Origin: DATCZB01 sp035513215
Lineage (GTDB): Bacteria > Pseudomonadota > Gammaproteobacteria > Steroidobacterales > Rariloculaceae
DNA length: 35,734 nt
Direction: 5' to 3'
Assembly (NCBI GenBank): GCA_035513215.1
Contig: DATKCK010000013.1
Coordinates: 1-35,734, forward strand
In this document: piece after piece, positions 10,072 to 17,354 of the stretch
Numbering within the stretch: position 1 is the stretch's first letter
Layout: every line of letters begins with the position of its first letter
Notes under the pieces: generated by a model
What the model was told of the DNA's origin: nothing
The model's database searches: none
What the model saw: only the letters and a program-made list of their open reading frames with translations
Position numbers and translations under genes: made by a program

Positions 10072-10152
10072 TTTGGGGCCGACTGATTTGGGGTCAGACC
10101 CCTTCAGGAAAGGGGTCAGACCCCTTTCCTGAAGGGGTCAGACCCCAAATCA
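10064..10152. repeat. Palindromic repeat cluster 2
   Basis: Three cores, all reading GGGGTCAGACCCC on the plus strand, at 10090-10102, 10112-10124 and 10134-10146, linked by TTCAGGAAA and TTTCCTGAA. Apart from the central base of each core, 10084-10152 is palindromic. CCGACTGATTTGGGG is exactly duplicated at 10064-10078 and 10079-10093. The stop codons of both flanking genes (TGA at 10069 on plus, TGA at 10150 on minus) read TGATTTGGGG into the repeat. It may work as a bidirectional terminator-like hairpin between convergent genes. Confidence 0.92.
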
Positions 10153-10644
10153 TTCGCGGGGCGGCAGCACGATCAGACTCAGGCGATCCCTCGGCGGGCC
10201 GACTTCGCCGGCGGCGGCTTCGGCGTTCTGCCGGTTGCCGGCACCCGAGCGCCACAGCGATTCGTAGGCTTCGCGCTCGGCCCTCGCCGCGGCCAGCGTC
10301 GACTCGCGAACGATCCGCTCGCGCTCGGCCATCTCGTTGCGCAGTGCCTCGAGCTTGCGCTCGGACTCGCGCTCGAGCTCCTCGCGGCGCTCGCGCTCGG
10401 CCCGCAGCGCTATCGTGGCGGCGGCCCGGCGCGCATTGGCGCATTCGATGTCTTCGGCGGTCGCGACCGGATTCTGATTGCAATGAGCGAGGGTGCCTTC
10501 CCTGGCAATCCGATCGTCCATGAAATCCGTGAAGCTTCGCGGCGGCGGCGCCTCGCAACCTGCAAGCAGCAGGCCGAATCCGGCCATCCCGAGCCAAAAA
10601 CGGGCTTTAGGCGCCGGCAGGCGTAGCGCAAGGTACTGATTCAT
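10150..10644 (-). CDS. EexN-like lipoprotein
   Basis: 164 aa. N-terminal lipoprotein signal with lipobox LLLAGC (Cys about residue 30). The following segment, with FMDDRIAREGTLAHCN and DIECANARRAAA, matches the EexN lipoprotein pattern, with its Cys residues probably disulfide-linked. A long charged helix or coiled coil (about residues 80-125, Arg/Glu-rich) and a short C-terminal tail follow. EexN homologues on conjugative plasmids contribute to entry exclusion, but chromosomal family members are common and no conjugation gene is nearby, so that role is not claimed. The start has no clear binding site. The stop codon is inside repeat cluster 2. Confidence 0.78.
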   Translation of the reverse strand: MNQYLALRLPAPKARFWLGMAGFGLLLAGCEAPPPRSFTDFMDDRIAREGTLAHCNQNPVATAEDIECANARRAAATIALRAERERREELERESERKLEALRNEMAERERIVRESTLAAARAEREAYESLWRSGAGNRQNAEAAAGEVGPPRDRLSLIVLPPRE

Positions 10645-10661
10645 AGACCGGGAAGCCTAGC

Positions 10662-10679
10662 GCGCCCCGCCCGGGGCGC
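10662..10679. terminator. GC hairpin between the large NTPase gene and the EexN-like gene
   Basis: GCGCCCCG-CC-CGGGGCGC forms a very stable stem in the 70-bp gap after the NTPase stop (10715) and before the EexN-like start (10644). No T-tract follows on either strand, so it is at most a weak or factor-assisted terminator. Confidence 0.35.
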
Positions 10680-10714
10680 CGTGATGCCAGTTCACAAAAC
10701 CGGCAGAAACCGCG

Positions 10715-13700
10715 CTAGGGGCTTACCGGGTGGACGGCGCCGGTCGCCGCGTCGAGCTCGAGACCGAGCACCCGGCGCCAGTCCCGCCCGGCCAGGGTCG
10801 CCGCATCGGCCCCGGCACCGGTCGCGCGGGTCATATCGATATCGGCCAGCGCGAGCCGGCCGCCGCCGGCGGCAAGCGCGCGGAAGCGCTGCGCGCCGAT
10901 CCTGTCGAGGGCCGCCCGATTGCGAAGCGGCGCCGGCAGCAGGCTCGCGGCCGTGACGACGGCCTCGACGCGGCGCCTGTCGAGGCGGTAGAGCCAGCCG
11001 CCGCTTTGCAGCTCGACCTCGTCGGCCCCGGACGCAAGACCGATCCATCGGATCGGCGCCGGGAAGCGGTAAGCCCGCTCGATGGCCCGCGCTTCGAGCG
11101 TATCCCAGAGCACGAGATTGCCGTCGGCGCTGCCGCTCGCGAGGATGTCGGGCGTATCGGCGAACTCAAGCGCCGTGATCGCTGACCGTCCGCGAATCGT
11201 CAGCACGCCGTCGGTGCCGCCCGGCGAGGCGAGATGGATGTTGCCTGCGCTGTCGCCGATCGCGAGGACGCGGCCGCCCGGCGAGAAGGCCGCCGTCAGC
11301 GCCGTGCCGTCGACCTCGATCTCGTTGGCGAGAGCGCCCGACTCGAGCTCGAAGACGCGCGCCGATCGCGGCCCGGTGCTGACGATCCAGCGGTCGTCGG
11401 GGCTGAATGCCACGGCGCCGACCGGACCTGCGGGATGGCGCATCAGGTAACGGCTCGGGGATCCCGTCTGCGTATCCCAGATCCTGATGAGGCCGTCGCT
11501 GCCGCCGCTGGCCGCGAGGCTGCCCGTCGCGTTTAGCGCGAGGCTCGTAACGACACCGCGGTGACCGAAGTAGTCGACCGGCGGCGCCGCGCCGATATCG
11601 ATCGCCGCCGGCAGGTCGCGCAGCAACTGAATCTGACCGTTCCGGTAACCGACCACGCCGAGATCGGATCCGGCGGCCATCGCGATCGCGGAAACGTCTC
11701 CGAAGTCATGCCCGGCGGGCCGCGCGGCGGGCACGCGCCAGGAGCGAATCGCATTCCCGGCCGCCGAGACGATGCGAGTCGCGTCCGGGCTCAGGGTGGC
11801 TCCAACGACCCTGCCCCCGCCATGACCGAGAACGGCGCGTGGAGAAGCGTCGCGCAATCCGATGACGGTGACGAGATCGTTGTCGTCGACAAAGGTCACG
11901 ACCTCGGCGTCGGCCGATATCTCGACGCTCACGGCATCGACCGTCCTGCCGACATAGACCCCGTCGCGCGGCATCAGCGGCGTCCGCCCAGTCTCGAGCC
12001 CGTAGCTTAAGATCTCACCGAGACGATCGACGGCCAGCACCTGGTCGCCCGCCGGGATCAGCCGGACGATCTCGCGCTCGTGAAAAAGCTCGGTGACGAG
12101 CGTTCCCGTCATCGGATCGATCAGGCGTCCCCGCCGGGCATTGTCGAAAACGGCGACGTAATCGGCCCCGGCAGCGAGCATCCAGTCGAGCCAGGGCTCG
12201 GCATCGAAGCGCGCGACGATGCGGCCGGCCTCGAGATCGAAAAGGCTGACCCGCACCCGCTCGCCCGCGGACTCGGCCAGGGCGAAGAAGCGGCCGTCGC
12301 GACTGATGGCAGGCGCGCTGGCGAATCCTTCGACGGCGACGATCTCGGTCACCGGCGACGCGGCGCCGATGCGCCACAGCACGGCGCGCGCGGGGCCGGC
12401 CACGAGCAGGTGATCGGCGCCGACGAACCGGACGTAACTCGCATTGTCGGCCAGCGGCACGTCGGCGATGTGCTCCCCGGTGCCGAGATCCCATACCGAC
12501 GCCGCGCCTCGCGCATCGGCGCGCGACGGCACCGCGACGGCCTTGCGGCCGTCGTCGGCCAGCATCACGGCGACCTGCTGTGTCGCAACCGGATCCGGCA
12601 ACGGCATGCCCTCGACGGGATCGTCGTCCCAGAACTGGGGCGCGCCCGGAAAGCTGACTCCCCAGCTGACGAGGCGACCGGACTCACCGCTCAGTCGATC
12701 GAAAACGGTCAGCTCCCAGGGGCCGGTGATCGACTCATTGGCGAGGCGCAAGAGACCGTTGGCGGACGTGGCCGTGAACACGAACTGCTCGAGCGCGCCG
12801 TCGCGGCGCGGCAGCGGAATGTCGGCAGTCACCCCGCTCGGCGCCCTGAGGCGAACGAGCAGATCGCTCGGCCGCCGATGCTCGACGATGAGCCTGAGCT
12901 GTAGCGCGCCGGCGAGCCCCGGCTCGTCGACGAAGAGCTCGCGCGAGACGCTGATGTGCTGGAGAGCCGTCAGAGTCGATGCGATCGGACGCGCACCGAC
13001 GCCGCGAGCCGGCGGCGCCGCGTCGCGATCGGTCAGAGGAATACGGTGCACCCGTTGCGCCGCGTCGAGGCCGACGATCTGATCACGCTCCCAGTCGACG
13101 GCAACGTCGACGAGCGGCTGGTCGAAGTGAATGCTCCGCTCGAGGTGCGCGTAGTCGCCGTCGATCAGATTGGCCGCGAGCGGCAGAGCTTCCTCGGAAC
13201 CGGCGTCGACGGCCGCCAGCGCATAGACGAGTGCTCCGTCTCGGTCACCGCGATTGGCTCGCGCTTCCGATTGCCTGAGCCAGAATGCCGCCATCAGCTC
13301 GTCGGCCGTCGCGCCACGCCCGGGCAACTCGCGCAGAACGGCGTCGGCCGCTCTGACCTCGTCGATGGAATCGGCCTCGGCGCTGCGCCTCACCATGATG
13401 TCGGTCAAGAGCCGGTCGGCGCGTCGGCCGAAACCGGGGAAGAGGCCGAGACGCTCGTGCGCCTGCAGCGCGAGCGAATAGTCGCTGCTGACCAGCGTCA
13501 GCGTATCGATGTACGGCTGCGGCAGAATGCGCGTGTACCAGAGCAGAAGCAGCAGGGCGGCGGCCGCGGCTACGGCGCCCGCCGCCGCCGAAGGGCGCCA
13601 GGTCCACAAGCCGCCGACGGATCGCGCCCCGCGCGGTTCGAACGCTTGCTCGACGATACGGTTGCGAAATCGCAGCATGCCGTTGTCGTCGCTCGAGACG

Positions 13701-14698
13701 AAACCGCCAAGGTGCAGCAGCGTCTGCGCGGCCGAGACCGGGTCGTAGATGACCGCCTGACCCCTGGCCAGACGCCCGAGGATGGCGAGCCCCTGCCTCG
13801 AGCGTGCCGAGCCGTCGCCGAGCATGGCCCGCATGTGATTCAGATAGGGCTCCTCGCGTGAGATGCCCGGGGCGAGAAATAGCTCGTGTAGCACGGCGTC
13901 GACGTCGGCCAGCCCCCCGCCCTTGCGCACGACCCCGCGGGCGAGCTTTTGCGTTAGATACGGCTGACCGTGAGTCCAGGCGTGGATGCGCTCGAGCAGG
14001 CGTCTGGCAACAGGTTCCGGCTGACCGAGCCCGGGCGCAAGCCCGTAGCATTCCTCGAGCGTGAAATCGTCGAGGCTGATCGCCCGGCCGGCGACGAATG
14101 GCGAAACGGCGGGATCCGGACAAAGCTGGGCTGGCGCAGCGATGCCGAACACGACGAAATTCAGCCGCGAGTATTCGGGCTCCGACACGCGGCGCGTGTA
14201 GCAGCTTTGCAGCGCCGCGAAAAACTCGCCCGAGAACGGCATATCCACGGCCCTTTCCGCTTCGTCGAAGAAAATCGTGACCGGGCCCGTCGTGTGCCCG
14301 AGCACGATGTCCCAGAAGAATTCGACGAGCCGCTGATCGTTCAGCAGCAGGCTCCTTTCGTGCCACCAGGCCTGAAGGTCGATCTTTAGCCGCAGCTCCC
14401 GGCAGATCCGGTAAGCGATGCTGTAATGCCAGCGCGTCGAATCGACCTGCTCGGCGCGCGTGACGATCTGCGTCAGACCGATGACGGCGGCCATCTGACC
14501 CTCGGCCCGCAGACGGCGGATCGTGCGACCCATCAGGCTCGACTTCCCCGAAGCGCGCGGCGCAAGCACGTAGGCAAAGCGCTCGGCCGCGATGGTCGCG
14601 AGCAAGGCCTCGTCGGCCGCGCGGCGGACATAGCAGGGGCGGTCCGGCTGTACCGGCCCACTGACGACGTAAAAGTCCTGTGTGACTTTGGGAGGCAG
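10715..14698 (-). CDS. Large membrane-anchored NTPase (AAA_35-like) with P-domain and WD40 propeller
   Basis: About 1327 aa from a CTG at 14696-14698. N-terminal P-loop NTPase of the AAA-like type seen with WD40 proteins: FYVVSGPVQPDRPCYVRRA lead-in, Walker A PRASGKSSL (about 48-56), Walker B TIFFDEAE (about 141-148), then a winged-helix-like region. One membrane helix lies near 372-388 (AAAAALLLLLWY). A helical repeat region follows, then a proprotein-convertase-type P-domain (about 582-683: RPSDLLVRLRAPSG, GPWELTVFDRLSGESG, SWGVSF). The remaining ~600 residues are WD40-like blades, including GGSDGLIRIWD and GSADGNLVLWD. Signal-sensing STAND-type architecture is inferred. It diverges from a small kinase gene across 56 bp; no linked effector is apparent. 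Confidence 0.85.
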   Translation of the reverse strand: MPPKVTQDFYVVSGPVQPDRPCYVRRAADEALLATIAAERFAYVLAPRASGKSSLMGRTIRRLRAEGQMAAVIGLTQIVTRAEQVDSTRWHYSIAYRICRELRLKIDLQAWWHERSLLLNDQRLVEFFWDIVLGHTTGPVTIFFDEAERAVDMPFSGEFFAALQSCYTRRVSEPEYSRLNFVVFGIAAPAQLCPDPAVSPFVAGRAISLDDFTLEECYGLAPGLGQPEPVARRLLERIHAWTHGQPYLTQKLARGVVRKGGGLADVDAVLHELFLAPGISREEPYLNHMRAMLGDGSARSRQGLAILGRLARGQAVIYDPVSAAQTLLHLGGFVSSDDNGMLRFRNRIVEQAFEPRGARSVGGLWTWRPSAAAGAVAAAAALLLLLWYTRILPQPYIDTLTLVSSDYSLALQAHERLGLFPGFGRRADRLLTDIMVRRSAEADSIDEVRAADAVLRELPGRGATADELMAAFWLRQSEARANRGDRDGALVYALAAVDAGSEEALPLAANLIDGDYAHLERSIHFDQPLVDVAVDWERDQIVGLDAAQRVHRIPLTDRDAAPPARGVGARPIASTLTALQHISVSRELFVDEPGLAGALQLRLIVEHRRPSDLLVRLRAPSGVTADIPLPRRDGALEQFVFTATSANGLLRLANESITGPWELTVFDRLSGESGRLVSWGVSFPGAPQFWDDDPVEGMPLPDPVATQQVAVMLADDGRKAVAVPSRADARGAASVWDLGTGEHIADVPLADNASYVRFVGADHLLVAGPARAVLWRIGAASPVTEIVAVEGFASAPAISRDGRFFALAESAGERVRVSLFDLEAGRIVARFDAEPWLDWMLAAGADYVAVFDNARRGRLIDPMTGTLVTELFHEREIVRLIPAGDQVLAVDRLGEILSYGLETGRTPLMPRDGVYVGRTVDAVSVEISADAEVVTFVDDNDLVTVIGLRDASPRAVLGHGGGRVVGATLSPDATRIVSAAGNAIRSWRVPAARPAGHDFGDVSAIAMAAGSDLGVVGYRNGQIQLLRDLPAAIDIGAAPPVDYFGHRGVVTSLALNATGSLAASGGSDGLIRIWDTQTGSPSRYLMRHPAGPVGAVAFSPDDRWIVSTGPRSARVFELESGALANEIEVDGTALTAAFSPGGRVLAIGDSAGNIHLASPGGTDGVLTIRGRSAITALEFADTPDILASGSADGNLVLWDTLEARAIERAYRFPAPIRWIGLASGADEVELQSGGWLYRLDRRRVEAVVTAASLLPAPLRNRAALDRIGAQRFRALAAGGGRLALADIDMTRATGAGADAATLAGRDWRRVLGLELDAATGAVHPVSP

Positions 14699-14705
14699 CG
14701 TGGCA

Positions 14706-14710
14706 CCCTT
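14706..14710 (-). promoter_or_regulatory. Ribosome binding site supporting a CTG start
   Basis: AAGGG on the minus strand, seven bases before the CTG at 14698. Between the upstream in-frame TAG and the TTG at 14605 there is no in-frame ATG, GTG or TTG, yet the conserved lead-in of the NTPase domain is encoded there. Confidence 0.5.
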
Positions 14711-14754
14711 AACAGTGGGACCGACTGCCGGAGTCTAAATCTCGCGATCCGCTC

Positions 14755-15402
14755 ATGGCTACCCGAATCGAGCTCAAGCGCGGCACGCTAGGCGACGTCT
14801 ACTGCGAGATCGGCGGCGACTCCGCGCAAGCCGTCCGCGATCTCGGGCCCGCGCGCTGGCGCTGGCTCGCCCGGCGGCTGGCGCGGCGCGAGGCGCGGGC
14901 GCTCGTTTGCCTCGACGGTACGCCCGGCGTGCCGCGGCTGATCGCGTTCGAGCGTGACCGTCTGATCCGAAGCTTTCTGCCGGGCGAACCCCTGCACCGC
15001 GGCGTCCCGCCTTCGCGCGAGTATTTCCGGCGCGCATTCCGGCTCGTCTGCCACCTCCACCGCCTTCGCGTCGCGCACAACGATCTGGCCAAGGAAGCCA
15101 ACTGGATCGCCTCGCCCGGCGGCGTTCCCGGCATCGTCGACTTCCAGCTCGCGATCTGCTTCGCGCGGCGCGGACGTCTCTTTCGGCTGCTGGCGCGCGA
15201 GGATCTCAGGCACTTGCTCAAGCACAAGCGGCATTACCTGCCCGACACGCTGACCGATCGTGAACGTCGCATCCTCGCAAGACCGATGTGGCCGGCCCGC
15301 TGGTGGCGCACCGCGGTCAAGCCCGGTTACCGCTTCGTGACCCGGCGCCTGCTCGGATGGTCGGAACGAGACGGCGCGGCCGAGCGGGAGCGCTCCGTCT
15401 AG
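14755..15402 (+). CDS. Small atypical protein-kinase-fold protein (RIO/lipopolysaccharide-kinase-like)
   Basis: 215 aa, cytosolic, no membrane helix. A kinase-like catalytic loop is clear: HNDLAKEANW (His, Asp, Lys, Asn in the positions of HxDLxxxN, about residues 104-112), then GIVDFQLA in the position of the DFG loop. An alpha-C-like RREARALVCL segment with a Glu lies near residue 42. The expected beta-3 lysine appears to be replaced by Arg (QAVRDL). The C-terminal third is basic (RPMWPARWWRTAVKPGYRF). Substrate unknown; relatives include RIO-like and Kdo/heptose kinase families. ATG at 14755 is the only sensible start. It diverges from the large NTPase gene, so a shared regulatory region is possible. 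Confidence 0.72.
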   Translation: MATRIELKRGTLGDVYCEIGGDSAQAVRDLGPARWRWLARRLARREARALVCLDGTPGVPRLIAFERDRLIRSFLPGEPLHRGVPPSREYFRRAFRLVCHLHRLRVAHNDLAKEANWIASPGGVPGIVDFQLAICFARRGRLFRLLAREDLRHLLKHKRHYLPDTLTDRERRILARPMWPARWWRTAVKPGYRFVTRRLLGWSERDGAAERERSV

Positions 15403-15424
15403 CGGCCCACCGCGGACCGTCGTT

Positions 15425-15682
15425 ATGATAGCTCCGATGGAGATCTGTGACGAGCACAACCTCAATCGCGAGCCGGACGCCAAGCGCCGTTTCGGCATCC
15501 GGGTCAGGCTCGCGCCGGGGGATCCGCTAAAGCGCCTGATCGGCGGCGACTTCGAGCGCGTGCGCTGGTTCGCCTCGCAAACGGAACGCGACCGCGCCCT
15601 GGCCGACATGTCTTCCGAGCATCTTTACTCGCGCCGTGGCGACCGGCCCACACTCGTCTTCGAGCGCGTCGATCGTTCCTGA
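15425..15682 (+). CDS. Small conserved-looking protein of unknown function
   Basis: 85 aa (81 aa if the second ATG at 15437 is used, which may be the better start: MEICDEHNLN). Soluble, charged, no Cys motif. The FGIRVRLAPGDPLKRLIGGDF and RVRWFASQTERDRALADM segments have normal coding character and the frame is not a shadow, since it occupies the gap between the kinase gene (22 bp upstream) and the 3' end of glpD (26 bp downstream). No family recognised and no function proposed. It could be co-transcribed with the kinase gene. Confidence 0.6.
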   Translation: MIAPMEICDEHNLNREPDAKRRFGIRVRLAPGDPLKRLIGGDFERVRWFASQTERDRALADMSSEHLYSRRGDRPTLVFERVDRS

Positions 15683-15707
15683 GATCGCGCCGCGCACGGC
15701 GAATCGC

Positions 15708-17315
15708 TCATTGAATCCGATCGGAGTTTTCCTGCGGCGACGGGACGGCATGCCGGCGCGAGAATCGCCGGTAGGCCGCGACCTCTTCCGCCGCCTTCTC
15801 CTTGTCCCAGTAGCAAAGTCGGACCAGCCAGTCGGCGGCGAGCGGCGCCGACGACTTGCCGAAGTCGGATTCGAGCCCTGACATCGTTCGCCGTTGCAGC
15901 ACATCGACGAGAGTTCGTGCGTGCTCGCGCTCGATCGCATGCACGAGCTCACCGACGCGGAGATCCGTGTCGGCCCCGAGCCTTTGGCCGAGCTCGTCGT
16001 TTTCACGCGCGTCCTGCATCAGCCTGAGGCTCGCGCTACCATAGGTCTGCCAGAGGCGCGCCGCCGTCGCAGTGCCGAAAGCGTCGGCGAGGCTACTCAA
16101 CAGCGCATCGCGATCGTCGGCCGCGAGCGCGCCCGGTAACGGGCGATCGGCCGTCGGGCTCTGGCCCCGCGCACGCAGCCGATGCCGAAGCCGCTTCATG
16201 CAATCGCGGGCCAGCGCCCGGTGCGTGGTCAGCTTGCCGCCGACGATCGAATAGAGCCCGTCGATATCGCGGTGCCGCTCGATCAGATGCGCTCGCGTGA
16301 TCGCGCCCTCGCTGACGCCCTCGGTCGGCGGTAACGGGCGGATGCCGGCCGAGGTATAACAAATGCGTCGTTCGAGATCGGCCGCGCCGGGAAACAATCG
16401 CCGGGTCTCGGTAACGAGATAGCGGTACTCCGAGTCGCTGATCGCAGCCTTCGAGGGATCGCCGTCGTAACGCTCGTCGGTCGTGCCGATCAGATAAAGC
16501 CCGTTCCAGGGAATCACGAAGAACGGCCTGCCGTCGCTTGCGGCCTCGGCATAGACCGCTTTCGGGGGCGCGCCCGTGAATGGCCTCGCGACGAGGTGGC
16601 TGCCCTTCGTGCCTCCGACCAGCGGCGCCGTCGAAAACCGCCCGAGGACGCGATCGACCCAGGGCCCCGCCGCATTGACGACGACGCTCGCAAACGCCTT
16701 GCCGGTCCCGCCATCGGTGTCCCAGACGACGCCGGCGACCCGGCCGGCTTCGACGATGAGCTCCCTGGCGGCCGTGTGCGAGGCGAGCGTAGCTCCGGCG
16801 GCCTCGGCATCGAGCGCATTCTCGAGCACGAGCCGCTCGGGATAGCGAACCTGCGCATCGAAATACGCCGCCCCGCCGAGCAGCTCCTCGGCATCGAGCC
16901 CGGGCAGTGCCTCGAGCATCGCCTCGCGGCTCAGCATGCGATGCGACGGCAGCGACTTGTCGAAGGACAGCAGGTCGTAAAGCCACATGCCGAGCCGTAT
17001 CGTCAGGCGTCCGCGCCGCGACGCATGCGTCAGCGGCAAAAAAATCTCGAGCGGCTCGACGAGATGCGGCGCGAGCTTCAGCAACCGCTCCCGCTCGGCC
17101 AGCGACTCACGCACGAGCGCAAGCTCCCCATGCTCGAGATAACGCAGCCCGCCATGAATCAGCCGCGACGACACCGCACTAGTCCCCGAGCAAAAATCAT
17201 CGCGCTCGAGCAGCAGCACCCTGACCCCCGACAGCGCCGCCTCCCGCGCAATCGCAGCCCCATTGATCCCACCGCCAATGACGATCAGCTCGAACCGACT
17301 CTCACCAGGAAGCAT
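15708..17315 (-). CDS. glpD: Aerobic glycerol-3-phosphate dehydrogenase
   Basis: FAD-dependent, membrane-associated enzyme that oxidises sn-glycerol 3-phosphate to dihydroxyacetone phosphate and passes electrons to quinone. 535 aa, slightly longer than E. coli GlpD. The FAD Rossmann motif VIGGGINGAAIAREAA is at the N-terminus. Family segments follow: SSRLIHGGLRYLEHGEL, NAAGPWVD, FFVIPWNGLYLIGTTDERYDGDP, TSAGIRPL and YSIVGGKLTTHRALA, and the C-terminal helical domain is complete. It lies 39 bp downstream of proA on the same strand and may be read through from proBA. No glpK, glpF or glpR is in the window. The ATG start lacks a strong binding site. Confidence 0.95.
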   Translation of the reverse strand: MLPGESRFELIVIGGGINGAAIAREAALSGVRVLLLERDDFCSGTSAVSSRLIHGGLRYLEHGELALVRESLAERERLLKLAPHLVEPLEIFLPLTHASRRGRLTIRLGMWLYDLLSFDKSLPSHRMLSREAMLEALPGLDAEELLGGAAYFDAQVRYPERLVLENALDAEAAGATLASHTAARELIVEAGRVAGVVWDTDGGTGKAFASVVVNAAGPWVDRVLGRFSTAPLVGGTKGSHLVARPFTGAPPKAVYAEAASDGRPFFVIPWNGLYLIGTTDERYDGDPSKAAISDSEYRYLVTETRRLFPGAADLERRICYTSAGIRPLPPTEGVSEGAITRAHLIERHRDIDGLYSIVGGKLTTHRALARDCMKRLRHRLRARGQSPTADRPLPGALAADDRDALLSSLADAFGTATAARLWQTYGSASLRLMQDARENDELGQRLGADTDLRVGELVHAIEREHARTLVDVLQRRTMSGLESDFGKSSAPLAADWLVRLCYWDKEKAAEEVAAYRRFSRRHAVPSPQENSDRIQ

Positions 17316-17354
17316 GAGGAGAGCCTAATCCAGATGCGCGGGCCCGGGGTCAGG

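Noticed and set aside
10715..15402. Antiphage defence island (STAND NTPase plus kinase)
   Set aside because: No effector nuclease, TIR, protease or other defence gene is adjacent, and the flanking genes are housekeeping; kept only as an unusual sensor architecture.
17346..17354. GGGGTCAGG next to the proA stop as a decayed repeat copy
   Set aside because: Only half of the core matches and no second arm or flank duplication is present; chance is likely in this GC content.
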